From Leptotrichia sp. oral taxon 218 (GTDB lineage: Bacteria; Fusobacteriota; Fusobacteriia; Fusobacteriales; Leptotrichiaceae), in NCBI RefSeq assembly GCF_018128225.1, contig NZ_CP072377.1, positions 558,001 to 622,000 of the forward strand: a DNA stretch of 64,000 bases, given 5' to 3'. Position numbers and translations under genes: made by a program. Below the pieces are notes generated by a model. The model had not been told where the DNA came from, ran no database searches, and saw only the letters and a list, made by a program, of their open reading frames with translations. How positions within the stretch are numbered: the stretch's first letter is position 1; each line of letters starts with the position of its first letter. Positions 33,948 through 44,482 of the stretch are shown piece after piece.

Positions 33948-36596
33948 ATGTCAGAAGAATTAAGCAAAGCATATTCACCAAATGAAATTGAAGATAAATG
34001 GTATAAAATATGGGAAGAAAATGGATATTTTACTGCTCAGCACAATGCTGAAAAACCAGGATATTCAATTGCGATTCCACCGCCAAATGTAACAGGAATT
34101 TTGCATATGGGACATATGTTAAACAATTCCATTCAAGATGCGATTATTAGATTTAAAAGAATGAGCGGATTTGATGCACTTTGGATTCCGGGGATGGATC
34201 ATGCTGGGATTGCGACTCAAAATAAAGTTGAGAGAATGTTAAAAGAAGAAGGAACTTCTAAAGAAGAAATCGGATATGATGAGTTTTTAAGAAGAACTTG
34301 GGAATGGAAAGAAAAACATGGTGGCCTTATAACTAAGCAGCTTCGTAAATTGGGAGTTTCTTTGGATTGGTCAAGAGAGAGATTTACGATGGATGAAGGA
34401 CTTTCAGATGCCGTAAAAGAAGTATTTATAAAACTTTACAACGACGGGCTTATTTATCGGGGAGAATATATTGTAAACTGGTGTCCATTTGATAAAACTG
34501 CACTTGCGGACGATGAAGTTGATCACACTGACGAAAAAGGAAAAATTTGGGAAATTAAGTATAAAATAAAAGATAGCGACGACTATGTGATTATTGCAAC
34601 AACTAGACCTGAAACAATGCTTGGAGATACTGGGGTTGCTGTTAATCCAAATGATGAAAGATATAAAGATTTGGTTGGAAAAAAAGTTATCTTGCCGCTT
34701 ATGAATAGAGAGATCCCTGTAGTTGCCGATGAATATGTCGATATGGAATTTGGAACAGGAGTTGTAAAAATGACACCTTCTCACGATCCTAACGACTTTG
34801 AAGTGGCAAAAAGAACAGGACTTGAATTTATAAATATCTTTACCGAAGATGCGCATGTCAATTCAAACGGAGGAAAATATAAAGGTCTTGACAGATATGA
34901 GGCAAGAGATGCTATTTTAGCTGATTTGGAAAAAGAAGGTCTTTTGGTTGGAGTAAAAGAGCATAATCACGCAGTTGGGCATTGCTATAGATGTAATTCA
35001 GTAATTGAGCCGAGAGTGTCGACACAGTGGTTTGTAAAAATGAAGCCACTTGCTAAAAGAGCTTTGGAAGTAGTAAAAAATGGACAGATTAAAATAACTC
35101 CGCAAAGATGGGAAAAAGTTTACTATAACTGGCTTGAAAATATCAGAGACTGGACAATTTCTCGTCAAATTTGGTGGGGACATAGAATTCCTGCTTATTA
35201 TGCTCAAGATGGAACGGTTTTCGTGGCAAAGAGCTTGGAAGACGCTAAAAAACAAGCAAAAGAAAAATTTGGAGTTGAAACTGAATTGACAGAAGAAAAA
35301 GATGTGCTTGACACTTGGTTTTCATCGGCATTGTGGCCATTTTCAACACTTGGATGGCCAAAGGAAACTGAAGATTTGAAAAAATTCTTTCCGACAAATG
35401 CACTTGTGACAGGAGCAGATATTTTATTTTTCTGGGTTGCAAGAATGGTTATGATGAGTCTTTACATAAAAGATGAAATTCCATTTAGCTATGTATATTT
35501 GCACGGAATTATAAGAGATGAGCTTGGCAGAAAAATGTCAAAATCTCTTGGAAATTCGCCAGATCCACTAGATTTGATTGCAAAATATGGAGCAGATGCG
35601 ATAAGATTTAGCTTTTTATACAATACTTCACAAGGTCAAGACATTCACTTTTCAGAAAAATTGATTGAAATGGGATCGACTTTTGCTAATAAAGTTTGGA
35701 ATGCGTCAAGATTTGTGTTGTCAAATTTGGAAGATTTTGATTCAAGCGTAAAAATTGATAGTTCAGAATTTAAGTTAGAAGATAAATGGATTTTATCAAA
35801 ATTGCAAAATACGGCTAGACAAGTTAATGAAAGTTTTGAAAAATATGAGCTTGACACGGCAGCAAAACTTGCTTATGAATTCTTTAGAGGAAATTTCTGC
35901 GATTGGTATGTTGAAATTGCGAAAACTCGTGTTTATGGACAAGAAGGAAGAGATAAGACAGTAGCGCAATATGTTCTAAAAACTGTTCTTGACAAAGGTT
36001 TAAAAATGCTTCATCCATTTATGCCGTTTATCACGGAAGAAATTTGGCAAAAACTGGATTTAGGAGAAGAAACAATAATGTTATCGGACTTTCCTAAAGA
36101 AGAAAAAGAATTTGTTAATTTGGAAGCTGAAAAAGAATTTGACTTCTTAAAAGAAATTGTCAATGCGATTAGAAATATTAGGGGAGAAGCTAATGTAAGT
36201 CCAGCTAAGAAAATCGAAGTGATTTTCAAAACTGTAAATGATGCAGAAAAAAATATTTTGCAGCATAATGCTAAAATATTGGATAAATTGGCAAATGTTG
36301 AAAAATATGAATTTAACGCAGAAATTCCTGAGCTAGTTGGCTTTAAATTGGTTGAAACTACTGAAATTTATGTACCGCTTAACGATTTGATTGACAAGGA
36401 AAAAGAAATTGCTAAACTTATAAAAAATATTGAAAAAACTGAAAAAGAATTAAATAAAGTTTTAGGAAAATTATCAAATGAAAAATTCTTGTCTAAAGCG
36501 CCAAAAGAAGTTATTGACAAAGAAAAAGGGATTAAAGAAGAACTGGAAAACAAAATTGCTAAATTTAGAGAATCGATTAATTTGTATAAAAACTAA
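33948..36596 (+). CDS. valS: Valyl-tRNA synthetase
   Basis: 882 residues, the normal ValRS length. The class I signatures are PPPNVTGILHMGHMLN (HIGH equivalent) and GRKMSKSLGNSPDP (KMSKS). The editing domain lies between them with ATTRPETMLGDT, and a C-terminal coiled coil (EKEIAKLIKNIEKTEKELNK) binds tRNA. It charges tRNA-Val and clears Thr-tRNA-Val. TAGGAGG precedes ATG 33948, 47 bases after the helicase gene. There is no T-box in the short gap. Confidence 0.97.
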   Translation: MSEELSKAYSPNEIEDKWYKIWEENGYFTAQHNAEKPGYSIAIPPPNVTGILHMGHMLNNSIQDAIIRFKRMSGFDALWIPGMDHAGIATQNKVERMLKEEGTSKEEIGYDEFLRRTWEWKEKHGGLITKQLRKLGVSLDWSRERFTMDEGLSDAVKEVFIKLYNDGLIYRGEYIVNWCPFDKTALADDEVDHTDEKGKIWEIKYKIKDSDDYVIIATTRPETMLGDTGVAVNPNDERYKDLVGKKVILPLMNREIPVVADEYVDMEFGTGVVKMTPSHDPNDFEVAKRTGLEFINIFTEDAHVNSNGGKYKGLDRYEARDAILADLEKEGLLVGVKEHNHAVGHCYRCNSVIEPRVSTQWFVKMKPLAKRALEVVKNGQIKITPQRWEKVYYNWLENIRDWTISRQIWWGHRIPAYYAQDGTVFVAKSLEDAKKQAKEKFGVETELTEEKDVLDTWFSSALWPFSTLGWPKETEDLKKFFPTNALVTGADILFFWVARMVMMSLYIKDEIPFSYVYLHGIIRDELGRKMSKSLGNSPDPLDLIAKYGADAIRFSFLYNTSQGQDIHFSEKLIEMGSTFANKVWNASRFVLSNLEDFDSSVKIDSSEFKLEDKWILSKLQNTARQVNESFEKYELDTAAKLAYEFFRGNFCDWYVEIAKTRVYGQEGRDKTVAQYVLKTVLDKGLKMLHPFMPFITEEIWQKLDLGEETIMLSDFPKEEKEFVNLEAEKEFDFLKEIVNAIRNIRGEANVSPAKKIEVIFKTVNDAEKNILQHNAKILDKLANVEKYEFNAEIPELVGFKLVETTEIYVPLNDLIDKEKEIAKLIKNIEKTEKELNKVLGKLSNEKFLSKAPKEVIDKEKGIKEELENKIAKFRESINLYKN

Positions 36597-36603
36597 TAGA
36601 TAT

Positions 36604-36701
36604 GTTTGATAACCTAAGTTTTTTTATCTATACAAGGGGTCAAGACCCCTTGCTTCAAGATGTTTATTTTATTAAATTCTAAGTTTGTATAGTTATCGAA
36701 C
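36604..36701. repeat. Complex inverted-repeat element downstream of valS
   Basis: Three nested dyads: GTTTGATAAC (36604-36613) with GTTATCGAAC (36692-36701), CTATAC (36628-36633) with GTATAG (36687-36692), and the hairpin CAAGGGGT (36633-36640) with ACCCCTTG (36645-36652). CTAAGTTT is also directly repeated. The CAAGGGGT hairpin recurs after the autotransporter gene. No T tract follows the hairpin here, so this is probably a repeat element or structured 3' end, not a simple terminator. Confidence 0.5.
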
Positions 36702-36739
36702 AGGTCTAATAAAAAAATTTAAAAAAAAAAGATTTTTTA

Positions 36740-36776
36740 GAAATTATCTAAAATTTTTAGGTAATTTCTTTTTTTT
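36740..36776 (+). terminator. Terminator in the valS-autotransporter gap
   Basis: GAAATTATCTAAAA (36740-36753) pairs with its complement ending at 36768 (TTTTAGGTAATTTC, one wobble), followed by about eight T. The remaining 200 bases before the next promoter are AT-rich without an ORF. Confidence 0.85.
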
Positions 36777-36972
36777 ATAAAATTAAATATTTAAAAAATA
36801 AATAAAAATAATTAATTTATCTAAAAATAATAATTAATTTTTTTGTGCGAAATAATTTGTATTTTATCTAAAAATATAATAATTATAGAATTTAAATAGA
36901 ATAAATTTAAAATATTTTTTTAATAGTTCATTTGAAACTGTGAAAATTTTTAAAATAAAAATAAAAAATTGC

Positions 36973-37001
36973 TTTACTTTTTTTAAAAATTTTTATATAA
37001 T
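36973..37001 (+). promoter_or_regulatory. Promoter for the autotransporter gene
   Basis: TTTACT (36973-36978), 17-base spacer, TATAAT (36996-37001). The leader of about 155 bases contains a perfect hairpin GAAATAGC/GCTATTTC (37023-37030 and 37040-37047). Confidence 0.6.
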
Positions 37002-37162
37002 AAAAAAGCTGATAAAATTATTGAAATAGCGGAATATTGGCTATTTCTCAAAAAATTTTGTTGAAACAAAAATTAAAAATTAATAAAAAAATAAAAAAAC
37101 AAGATAAAAAATATTAGAAAATTTTATACCTAGTTTTTTTATTTTTTTGGAAGAAGGAAGAT

Positions 37163-40100
37163 ATGACAAATAATTTAAAACATTTGAAACAGGAATTGAA
37201 ATCTTTTGCCAAGAGAGTAAAAGATTTTAAATATACAGATTCAGCGCTGATTTCGTTTTTATTAACGGGAGCGATTGGAACTGGAGGACTTTCATTCAAT
37301 CTTTTCTCGGCTCAAGACGAAATAAAAGAGCAGACAAAGGCGATTAACAATTCAATCGGACAATTAAAACAGGATTTTAAAAAAGCAAGAGAACAAAATA
37401 ACAAGCTACTTCGTAACACAAATTTAGAATTAATTCAACTGACAGAACAAGGAGATCATGTAGTAAAATCCCCTTGGAGCAGCTGGCAATACGGAATAAA
37501 TGGAATTTACAACAATTGGCAAGGACATTACAAAGGTCGTGGGGATAAAACTCCTGATGTAAAATATGAAAGAGATAAGACAATGGGGAAATATAAATAT
37601 AATACGACTCCAAATACACATGCTCTTTACGGAAATACAACAGAACTTGGATTAAAAAGAGAACCAAATGCAATGATACCAGTATCAGCTTCACTTACAC
37701 CACTTGTGCCAAAGATAAAGGTGGCGGATGTGTCAATGGCAGTTGATATTAGTAATTTACCTTCATTTACTCCAAGAACAGTGAAATCTCCACAAAAACC
37801 TGAAGTTACATCATTGGGTACAGTAAATGAACCTGTTTTTGAAATGAATGCAGTTTCAATTGGGAATGAAACAGATAAATACTTTTATAGTCCATATAAT
37901 CAACAAAGTACATCTCAAAAGACATCAGCTGGGCGTGGGATAATTGAGCCAGTTGCTGTTACTGGTGGAAATATTATAGCTATGAGAGAAAATATTGATA
38001 TGAATCCTGCTTTACCTATAAATCAAAAATATTATACTGAACCAAATCACGGTATATGGCATTATTCAAATAAAAATTTAAATATTTCAAATGTATTCAG
38101 AGGGGATACAATGCAAAGTTATACAGATAGTGCACATAGTGATCTTAGTGTTCATACTTGGGAAAATCCAACTGCTACGCTTACAATAAATAATTCGGCT
38201 ACAGTTGCTGACAATTCAATGACTGCTCCTATTACTTCGGATCCTAAAACTGGTTTTTTTAAGATGACAGGTGGATATGGGTCTCCTGCAAAAAAAAATA
38301 AAACTACAGGTGAGTTGAAACCTACTTCTCAACCTGCGGGTGGATCATTTTTTGATTATTCTGCACCAGGAAAAACATTAGATCCAGACGATCTTTCAAT
38401 ATTGTATAATAATGCAAATGTGGTCTATACTAGAAAAAATCAATCAAATCTTGGGGATACAGATAATTTGATGGAATTGGCACATTTAGATTTACATTAT
38501 GCGAGTACAATAGATAAAGAAAAAAACAAATTGAATTCACTAGCAGGTAGTGGTGTTGTTTCGAACGAAGCTAAAGTTGCATTTGATGATGCTTCAAAAA
38601 TTGCAATATTCAATAATAGTGATATTGATAGTGCTAAAGATGGTTCCAAAACAATGGCTCAAACTTTTATAAATAACAGTAAAATTATATTAGAAGGTAG
38701 AAATATAGCTTTTTCTAATAGTTATGATCACTTTCAAGCAGCGCATTTTGGAGCTGATACAGCAACTAATATAAATTATGTAGATAAAATGAGATTTGAT
38801 GTTGGAGGTATTGTAATAAATACTGGAGACATTGTATCACATCCGTATCAAGAAAGTGGAACAAATACAACACCTTATGATTTACTTTCGGCTGCATTTA
38901 TAGTTTCAAAAGATACAGCAAGAGGTGACTCTAATTCATTGGCGCAATATCAAATATTATATAACTCGGGAAATATAGATTTGTATAATAAAAAATCATC
39001 AGTATTTTTCTTGAATCCTAATGAGAATTTTTTATTAGATTATAGACTTAAATTTGGTCCAGCAGGAAGTCTTGAATATAGTGGAAATGCTGGGACTCAA
39101 GCGCCAAAAAGACCTATTACAGTAGTTAATAGAAATAATATAAAACTTTATGGAGAAAATTCTGTTGGGGTTTATGTAAAAACACCTGTAGATTTGACGA
39201 TGGATTTTAAGGATAACGCAGGTACAAATTTTAAACCTATGAATATATATGGAGATGAAAGTGTTGGATTATTTGTACAAAAAACAGCAGCAAATGCAAG
39301 AGCTACTGTAAATGGGAATTTTGCAGTAAATATTGGAGATTCAAGTGATAACGGAAATCAGACTTATACTTCTAATAATACAGCAGATCTTGATAATGCA
39401 CCAACAGATAAAACAACAACAGGAAATTATTTAACAGCATATGGATTAAATAACAATGATGAAGCAATAGAAAATTCATACGGAATTTTTGCCGCTACAG
39501 ACATTGATTTTTCTCAAAATTTAGCTAACGGCATAAACGGCGGACATCAAATAGTTATATACGGAAACAGTAAAAATAATATTGGTGTCCTAACAAGTAC
39601 AAAAGGAGCTTCTAATGATGGAACTAATTATAATCTAGGTTCTGGAATAATTGGACTTAAAGAAGGTTTAAAAAATATAGGAATAGCGCTTAATGGTCAA
39701 AAAAATGCGCAAGTGACTGCTGATAAAATAGTTATGTCTGGCGGTGATGAAAATACGGCTATTTATGCTATGGGAGATAATAACGCAGGTACAACTGAAA
39801 AAGTGACAGTAAATAGTGTAAATGATGCAAGTGTTACTTCGCCTTTTGCGCCATCACAAACTAGAAATTCTATTGCAATTTATGCAGCCAAAGGATCTAA
39901 TGTAACAGTAAATAAGGATTTTAAAGTTAATACAAAAGTTATTAGTGCAATACCTGCTTCAGGAACAAGTACACAAAATGCTGGTGGAGTTTATGCTACT
40001 GGAGAAGGTACTGTAGTTACACTAGGTGCTACAACTCCTGCTACAAAAATTGAAGTTGAAGGAGCGGATATTTTAGATAGTGCTGGAAAATCGACTGGAG

Positions 40101-43100
40101 ATAAGGCTGGATTTGGATTATTTGCAGATGGCGGAGCTAAAATTAGTGCTATTGGAACAGGTGGAAGCAGTTTGGTAAAAGTTAAAAATGGTTCGGCTGC
40201 TGTAGTTTCACTTGGAGATACTAGTACTAGTACTAGTACTTCATCAGAAATAAATTTAACTGGTGCAACTGTGGATTATGATGGTGAAGGGTATGCGCTT
40301 TATACTGATAAATCTAGTGGAAGTGGATCTGGAGCTATTAATATGACAAATGCGACATTGGAGTTGAGAGGAAAAGCTGTCGGATATGTAAACGATAGAA
40401 ATAACGCTGGTGCTGTAACTTTTAATAATACTACAATTAATGTGTATGATAATGATGTGATAATTGCAGATTTGAAAGATACAAGCGGAAATAAGATAAA
40501 TATAAACATTGATGGTAAGACTACCTTGAAAAGCCAATTAATTGGTTCTGGAATTGTCGCAATAAATGATAAGACAAAAAATGCTCCTAACGGTACTTTT
40601 AAATATGCGGTTGTGGATGGAGCCAAAATTACTATAAGCTCGGCTATAGATAGATCAGATAATTCAGGTACAGATACTGATAGTGAAGTTTTTTCAAAAA
40701 GATTTTTATATCAAAATTCTATAATTGATGTAGATAAAACAGGTTTGGTAAAAGCAGAATTAAATGATTCGCAATTGCAAAGAATAGATTCTAATCTTAA
40801 AACTCCTGTCGGACTTGCAGTAACAGCAAGTGCAAAAACAGAAAATACTTCAACAACAGGAATTAATAATAGTGGGAAAATAGAAGCAGATAGAACAGTT
40901 GGTACTGATAAAGGTGGAATTGGTCTTTATGTAGATTACGGATTTATTAATAATAATTCTACGGGAGTGGTAAATGTAGAGAAAGGAACATTTAATGCTC
41001 CTAATGAAAAGGCAATAGGAATATTTGGAACAAATAGCACTAAAATAGTCAATGACGGACAAGTAAATGCTGGAGGTAAAAAGTCAATCGGTATTTTAGG
41101 ACTTTCTTATAGAATTGATTCAGCGACAGGTATTGTAAAAAATCCAAAAGATGAACTATATTATGATAATGTAGTTGCTCATTCTGGACACAAATTCGGA
41201 ATAGTAAATGTTGAAAATAGTACAACTGGTAAAATTACAATGGATGGTGACGGAGCTGTTGGGATGTTTATAAAAAATAACAGCAACGATAAAAATGGTA
41301 CAGCATATATCGTGACAAATGCTCTTGACAGAAGAACTAAAAATGACACACATGGTGTAAATAAAGGTGAAATTACGATTAATGGAAGCAGTAGTTCGGT
41401 TGGAATGGGAGCAAATAACGGTATAATTACAAATGATACAACTGGTAAAATCACTGTAAACGGAACAAAATCAGCTGGAATGTACGGAACAAACGAATCT
41501 GACTTAATAAACAACGGAGAAATCAATGTTGCAGCTACATCCGCTAAAAACGAGTCAATTGGAATGTACATTGACGACCAAAAATCTACAATTACAAATA
41601 CAGGAAAAATAAATGTCGGAAAATCTTCTTACGGAATTTTTGGGAAAAAAGTTGATATGACAAGTGGAGAAATTAATGTTGATGACAATGGAGTTGGAGT
41701 TTACTCAACTGGTCCTGCTGTAAGTCTAACAGGTGGAAAAATTAATGTGGCAAACAATAACGCCGTTGGAGTTTACATCGCTGATGATGCGACTAATCCG
41801 CAACCTGCAACAGTTACAGGAAATGTGGATATGAAAGTTGGAGATACGGATTCATTTGGATATTTGATAACAGCTAAGAATGCCAAGACTGATTTGACAA
41901 CACATGCGCCAAACGATGTTCACATTGGAGAAAAATCTGTATATATTTATTCAGGAGCGCCAAAAGCGTTAGGTGGAAAAATTGAAAACTACTCTAATAT
42001 TGTGACTGATAAAAATAACGGATATGGAATTTATTCATCGCAGGATTCAATAAATTATGGAAATATTGACTTGAGATCTGGAGATGGGAATATAGGAATT
42101 TACTCAACGCAGGGAGTCGGGAAAAACTATGGAACGATTACAGTTGGGACAAGTAATATAGCTAATAAACAATATGGAATTGGAATGGCGACTGGGTATT
42201 ATGATGAAACTACAAAAGCAACATCAAATGTAGGAACGATTGAAAATTATGGAACGATAAATGTTTCTCAGGAAAACAGTGTTGGGATGTATGCCGTTGG
42301 AAAAGGAGCAAAAGCGATAAATAGAGGAACAATTAACTTAGACGGCAAGAATACGACAGGAATGTATATTGACAGATATGCAGAAGGGGAAAACTACGGA
42401 GTAATTCAGACTACGCCGACAGCAAACGGAACAGGAATAAAAGGTGTGGTAGTGACAAATGGAGGAGTTATCAAGAACTACGGAACGATAAATATAGCAG
42501 GAAATAAAAATATGGGAGTGTACGCATTTAGAGGAGATGAGACAGATCCGTCATATGTGCCGTATGTAGAAAGCGGGACAGGAAACACATCGACAAGACC
42601 ATATTTAGAAGGAACGGCGACAGACAGGAAAATAACAGGAAGTTCAGTAGTAAAAGTTCCACCGGCATCATTACCGAGCGCAGTATCAATTTCAATAAGC
42701 GGAGTGGAAGTATCGCCAGTAAAAGTTGATACAAATGTAGCATCACCAAAGGCGCCAGAAGTTCTTATTACTGACTTGACAGGACTTACTAAACTGAATT
42801 TGGCGACAGAGCAGATGGATCACGATCATACGCAGTCAAATGCAGAAATATCAAGTATAGGAATGTATGTAGATACATCGGGAATAAATTACACAAAACC
42901 AATTCAAGGATTGAGCAATTTATACGGATTAACAGACATTGACTTGATAATGGGAACAGAAGTAACAAAATACTTAAATGCCAAAGCAATACAGATAGGA
43001 GACAACATATTGAAGCCGTATAATGATGCGTTGGCAGGTGTTGTGTCTTCGGGAGTTACATTGAATGTAAATTCAGCCAGTCTGACTTGGATAGCGCAGC

Positions 43101-44284
43101 CAGTGGAATCAAAAAATATAAATGCACCAATAAAGACTGTATATATGGTAAAAATTCCTTATACTGACTTTGCGAGTGAAAATGATACGGACACAGCACA
43201 TTTCTTGGATGGACTTGAACAGAGATATGGAGTTGAAGACATTCATTCGAGAGAAAAACAGATTTTCAACAAACTTAATAGCTTAGGAAAAGGGGAAAAT
43301 CATATATTTGCACAAGCTGTAAATGAAATGAAAGGTTACGAGTATTCAAATACGCAGATGAGAATTAATTCGACTGGAAATGCTTTGGATAAAGAGTTCA
43401 AATATTTGCACGACGAATGGAGAAATCCTTCTAAACAGAATAACAAGATAAAAGTGTTTGGACAAAAAGATGAATTTAATACAGATACTGCAGGAGTAAT
43501 TGACTATGACAGCAATGCTTACGGAGTGGCTTATGTTCACGAAGATGAAGCAGTTACGCTTGGAAATTCAACTGGATGGTATGCTGGAGCAGTTTCAAAC
43601 AGATTTAAGTTTAAAGATTTAGGAAAATCAGCTGAACAGCAGTCAATGATTAAAGCAGGACTGTTTAAGACAATGTCGCCAGTAAAAGACCACAACGGAA
43701 GTTTAAGATGGACAATTGCAGGAGATGTGTTTGGCGGAGTAAATAATATGCACCGTAAATTCTGGGTTGTAGACGATGTGTTTGAATCAAAAGCTGACTA
43801 CTACAGCTATGGAGCGGCACTAAAAACAGATTTAGGTTATGACATAAGATTGTCTGAAAGAACGCATCTAAGACCTTATGGAGCGTTAAAGATGGAATAT
43901 GGAAGATTCTCAAGCGTGAAGGAAGACAGAGGTCAGATGAACTTGGAAGTAAAAGGAAACGACTACTTCTCAGTTAAACCAGAAGTTGGAGCAGAGTTTA
44001 AATATGTTCAGCCACTAGCGGTTAGAACTCAGTTGTCGGTTGGACTTTCAGCTGCATATGAAAATGAACTTGGAAAACTTAATAGACTTAATCAGGCAAG
44101 AGTTCGTTATACGACAGCGGACTGGTATAACTTGAGAAATGAGAAAGAGGACAGACACGGAAATGGTAAGTTTGATTTGAATTTGGGAATTGACAATACT
44201 AGATTTGGAGTGACAGTAAACGCAGGATATGACACTAAAGGAGAAAATATTAGAGGTGGACTTGGATTTAGATTGATTTACTAA
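37163..44284 (+). CDS. Giant type V autotransporter (surface adhesin type)
   Basis: 2373 residues. The first 30 residues are charged, then a hydrophobic run (ALISFLLTGAIGTGGLSFNLFSA) and a short coiled coil: the extended N-terminal region found on fusobacterial autotransporters. The passenger (about 200-2030) is a long Asn/Gly/Thr-rich beta-helix with recurring units of the form N-x-G-x-I and G-x-G-I/V-Y (YGIFAATD, IGMYIDDQ, YGIYSSQD). A Pro/Val-rich linker precedes the C-terminal barrel (about 2100-2373), which ends GGLGFRLIY with the terminal aromatic residue needed for outer-membrane insertion. Probably an adhesin like RadD-type proteins; the ligand is unknown. GAAGGAAG precedes ATG 37163. 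Monocistronic. Confidence 0.92.
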   Translation: MTNNLKHLKQELKSFAKRVKDFKYTDSALISFLLTGAIGTGGLSFNLFSAQDEIKEQTKAINNSIGQLKQDFKKAREQNNKLLRNTNLELIQLTEQGDHVVKSPWSSWQYGINGIYNNWQGHYKGRGDKTPDVKYERDKTMGKYKYNTTPNTHALYGNTTELGLKREPNAMIPVSASLTPLVPKIKVADVSMAVDISNLPSFTPRTVKSPQKPEVTSLGTVNEPVFEMNAVSIGNETDKYFYSPYNQQSTSQKTSAGRGIIEPVAVTGGNIIAMRENIDMNPALPINQKYYTEPNHGIWHYSNKNLNISNVFRGDTMQSYTDSAHSDLSVHTWENPTATLTINNSATVADNSMTAPITSDPKTGFFKMTGGYGSPAKKNKTTGELKPTSQPAGGSFFDYSAPGKTLDPDDLSILYNNANVVYTRKNQSNLGDTDNLMELAHLDLHYASTIDKEKNKLNSLAGSGVVSNEAKVAFDDASKIAIFNNSDIDSAKDGSKTMAQTFINNSKIILEGRNIAFSNSYDHFQAAHFGADTATNINYVDKMRFDVGGIVINTGDIVSHPYQESGTNTTPYDLLSAAFIVSKDTARGDSNSLAQYQILYNSGNIDLYNKKSSVFFLNPNENFLLDYRLKFGPAGSLEYSGNAGTQAPKRPITVVNRNNIKLYGENSVGVYVKTPVDLTMDFKDNAGTNFKPMNIYGDESVGLFVQKTAANARATVNGNFAVNIGDSSDNGNQTYTSNNTADLDNAPTDKTTTGNYLTAYGLNNNDEAIENSYGIFAATDIDFSQNLANGINGGHQIVIYGNSKNNIGVLTSTKGASNDGTNYNLGSGIIGLKEGLKNIGIALNGQKNAQVTADKIVMSGGDENTAIYAMGDNNAGTTEKVTVNSVNDASVTSPFAPSQTRNSIAIYAAKGSNVTVNKDFKVNTKVISAIPASGTSTQNAGGVYATGEGTVVTLGATTPATKIEVEGADILDSAGKSTGDKAGFGLFADGGAKISAIGTGGSSLVKVKNGSAAVVSLGDTSTSTSTSSEINLTGATVDYDGEGYALYTDKSSGSGSGAINMTNATLELRGKAVGYVNDRNNAGAVTFNNTTINVYDNDVIIADLKDTSGNKININIDGKTTLKSQLIGSGIVAINDKTKNAPNGTFKYAVVDGAKITISSAIDRSDNSGTDTDSEVFSKRFLYQNSIIDVDKTGLVKAELNDSQLQRIDSNLKTPVGLAVTASAKTENTSTTGINNSGKIEADRTVGTDKGGIGLYVDYGFINNNSTGVVNVEKGTFNAPNEKAIGIFGTNSTKIVNDGQVNAGGKKSIGILGLSYRIDSATGIVKNPKDELYYDNVVAHSGHKFGIVNVENSTTGKITMDGDGAVGMFIKNNSNDKNGTAYIVTNALDRRTKNDTHGVNKGEITINGSSSSVGMGANNGIITNDTTGKITVNGTKSAGMYGTNESDLINNGEINVAATSAKNESIGMYIDDQKSTITNTGKINVGKSSYGIFGKKVDMTSGEINVDDNGVGVYSTGPAVSLTGGKINVANNNAVGVYIADDATNPQPATVTGNVDMKVGDTDSFGYLITAKNAKTDLTTHAPNDVHIGEKSVYIYSGAPKALGGKIENYSNIVTDKNNGYGIYSSQDSINYGNIDLRSGDGNIGIYSTQGVGKNYGTITVGTSNIANKQYGIGMATGYYDETTKATSNVGTIENYGTINVSQENSVGMYAVGKGAKAINRGTINLDGKNTTGMYIDRYAEGENYGVIQTTPTANGTGIKGVVVTNGGVIKNYGTINIAGNKNMGVYAFRGDETDPSYVPYVESGTGNTSTRPYLEGTATDRKITGSSVVKVPPASLPSAVSISISGVEVSPVKVDTNVASPKAPEVLITDLTGLTKLNLATEQMDHDHTQSNAEISSIGMYVDTSGINYTKPIQGLSNLYGLTDIDLIMGTEVTKYLNAKAIQIGDNILKPYNDALAGVVSSGVTLNVNSASLTWIAQPVESKNINAPIKTVYMVKIPYTDFASENDTDTAHFLDGLEQRYGVEDIHSREKQIFNKLNSLGKGENHIFAQAVNEMKGYEYSNTQMRINSTGNALDKEFKYLHDEWRNPSKQNNKIKVFGQKDEFNTDTAGVIDYDSNAYGVAYVHEDEAVTLGNSTGWYAGAVSNRFKFKDLGKSAEQQSMIKAGLFKTMSPVKDHNGSLRWTIAGDVFGGVNNMHRKFWVVDDVFESKADYYSYGAALKTDLGYDIRLSERTHLRPYGALKMEYGRFSSVKEDRGQMNLEVKGNDYFSVKPEVGAEFKYVQPLAVRTQLSVGLSAAYENELGKLNRLNQARVRYTTADWYNLRNEKEDRHGNGKFDLNLGIDNTRFGVTVNAGYDTKGENIRGGLGFRLIY

Positions 44285-44317
44285 TTTTTGTTACTAAAAT
44301 TTGATATAATTATTCAG

Positions 44318-44342
44318 CAAGGGGTAAAAACCCCTTGTTTTA
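44318..44342 (+). terminator. Terminator of the autotransporter gene
   Basis: CAAGGGGT (44318-44325), loop AAAA, ACCCCTTG (44330-44337), then TTTTATTTT. The same two 8-base arms occur downstream of valS. Confidence 0.88.
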
Positions 44343-44390
44343 TTTTGAATATTAGAATTGAATTCAAAGCTATAAAATTTTTTTTAGAAG

Positions 44391-44420
44391 AGAAAAAAAT
44401 TGAGTGCCACGATGGCACCC
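44391..44420 (-). terminator. Terminator of cadA
   Basis: Minus strand: GGGTGCCA (44413-44420) pairs with TGGCACTC (44402-44409), then AATTTTTTT. It lies 62 bases past the cadA stop. Confidence 0.85.
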
Positions 44421-44482
44421 AAAAATAAAAAATATTTAAAAGATATTTTTTACTATATTGAAAATTTTTGATAATTTAGAAT

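Noticed and set aside
40219-40240. Tandem TACTAG repeat in the autotransporter gene as a phase-variation switch
   Set aside because: The unit is six bases, so length changes keep the reading frame and would only add Ser-Thr residues to the passenger; not an on/off switch.
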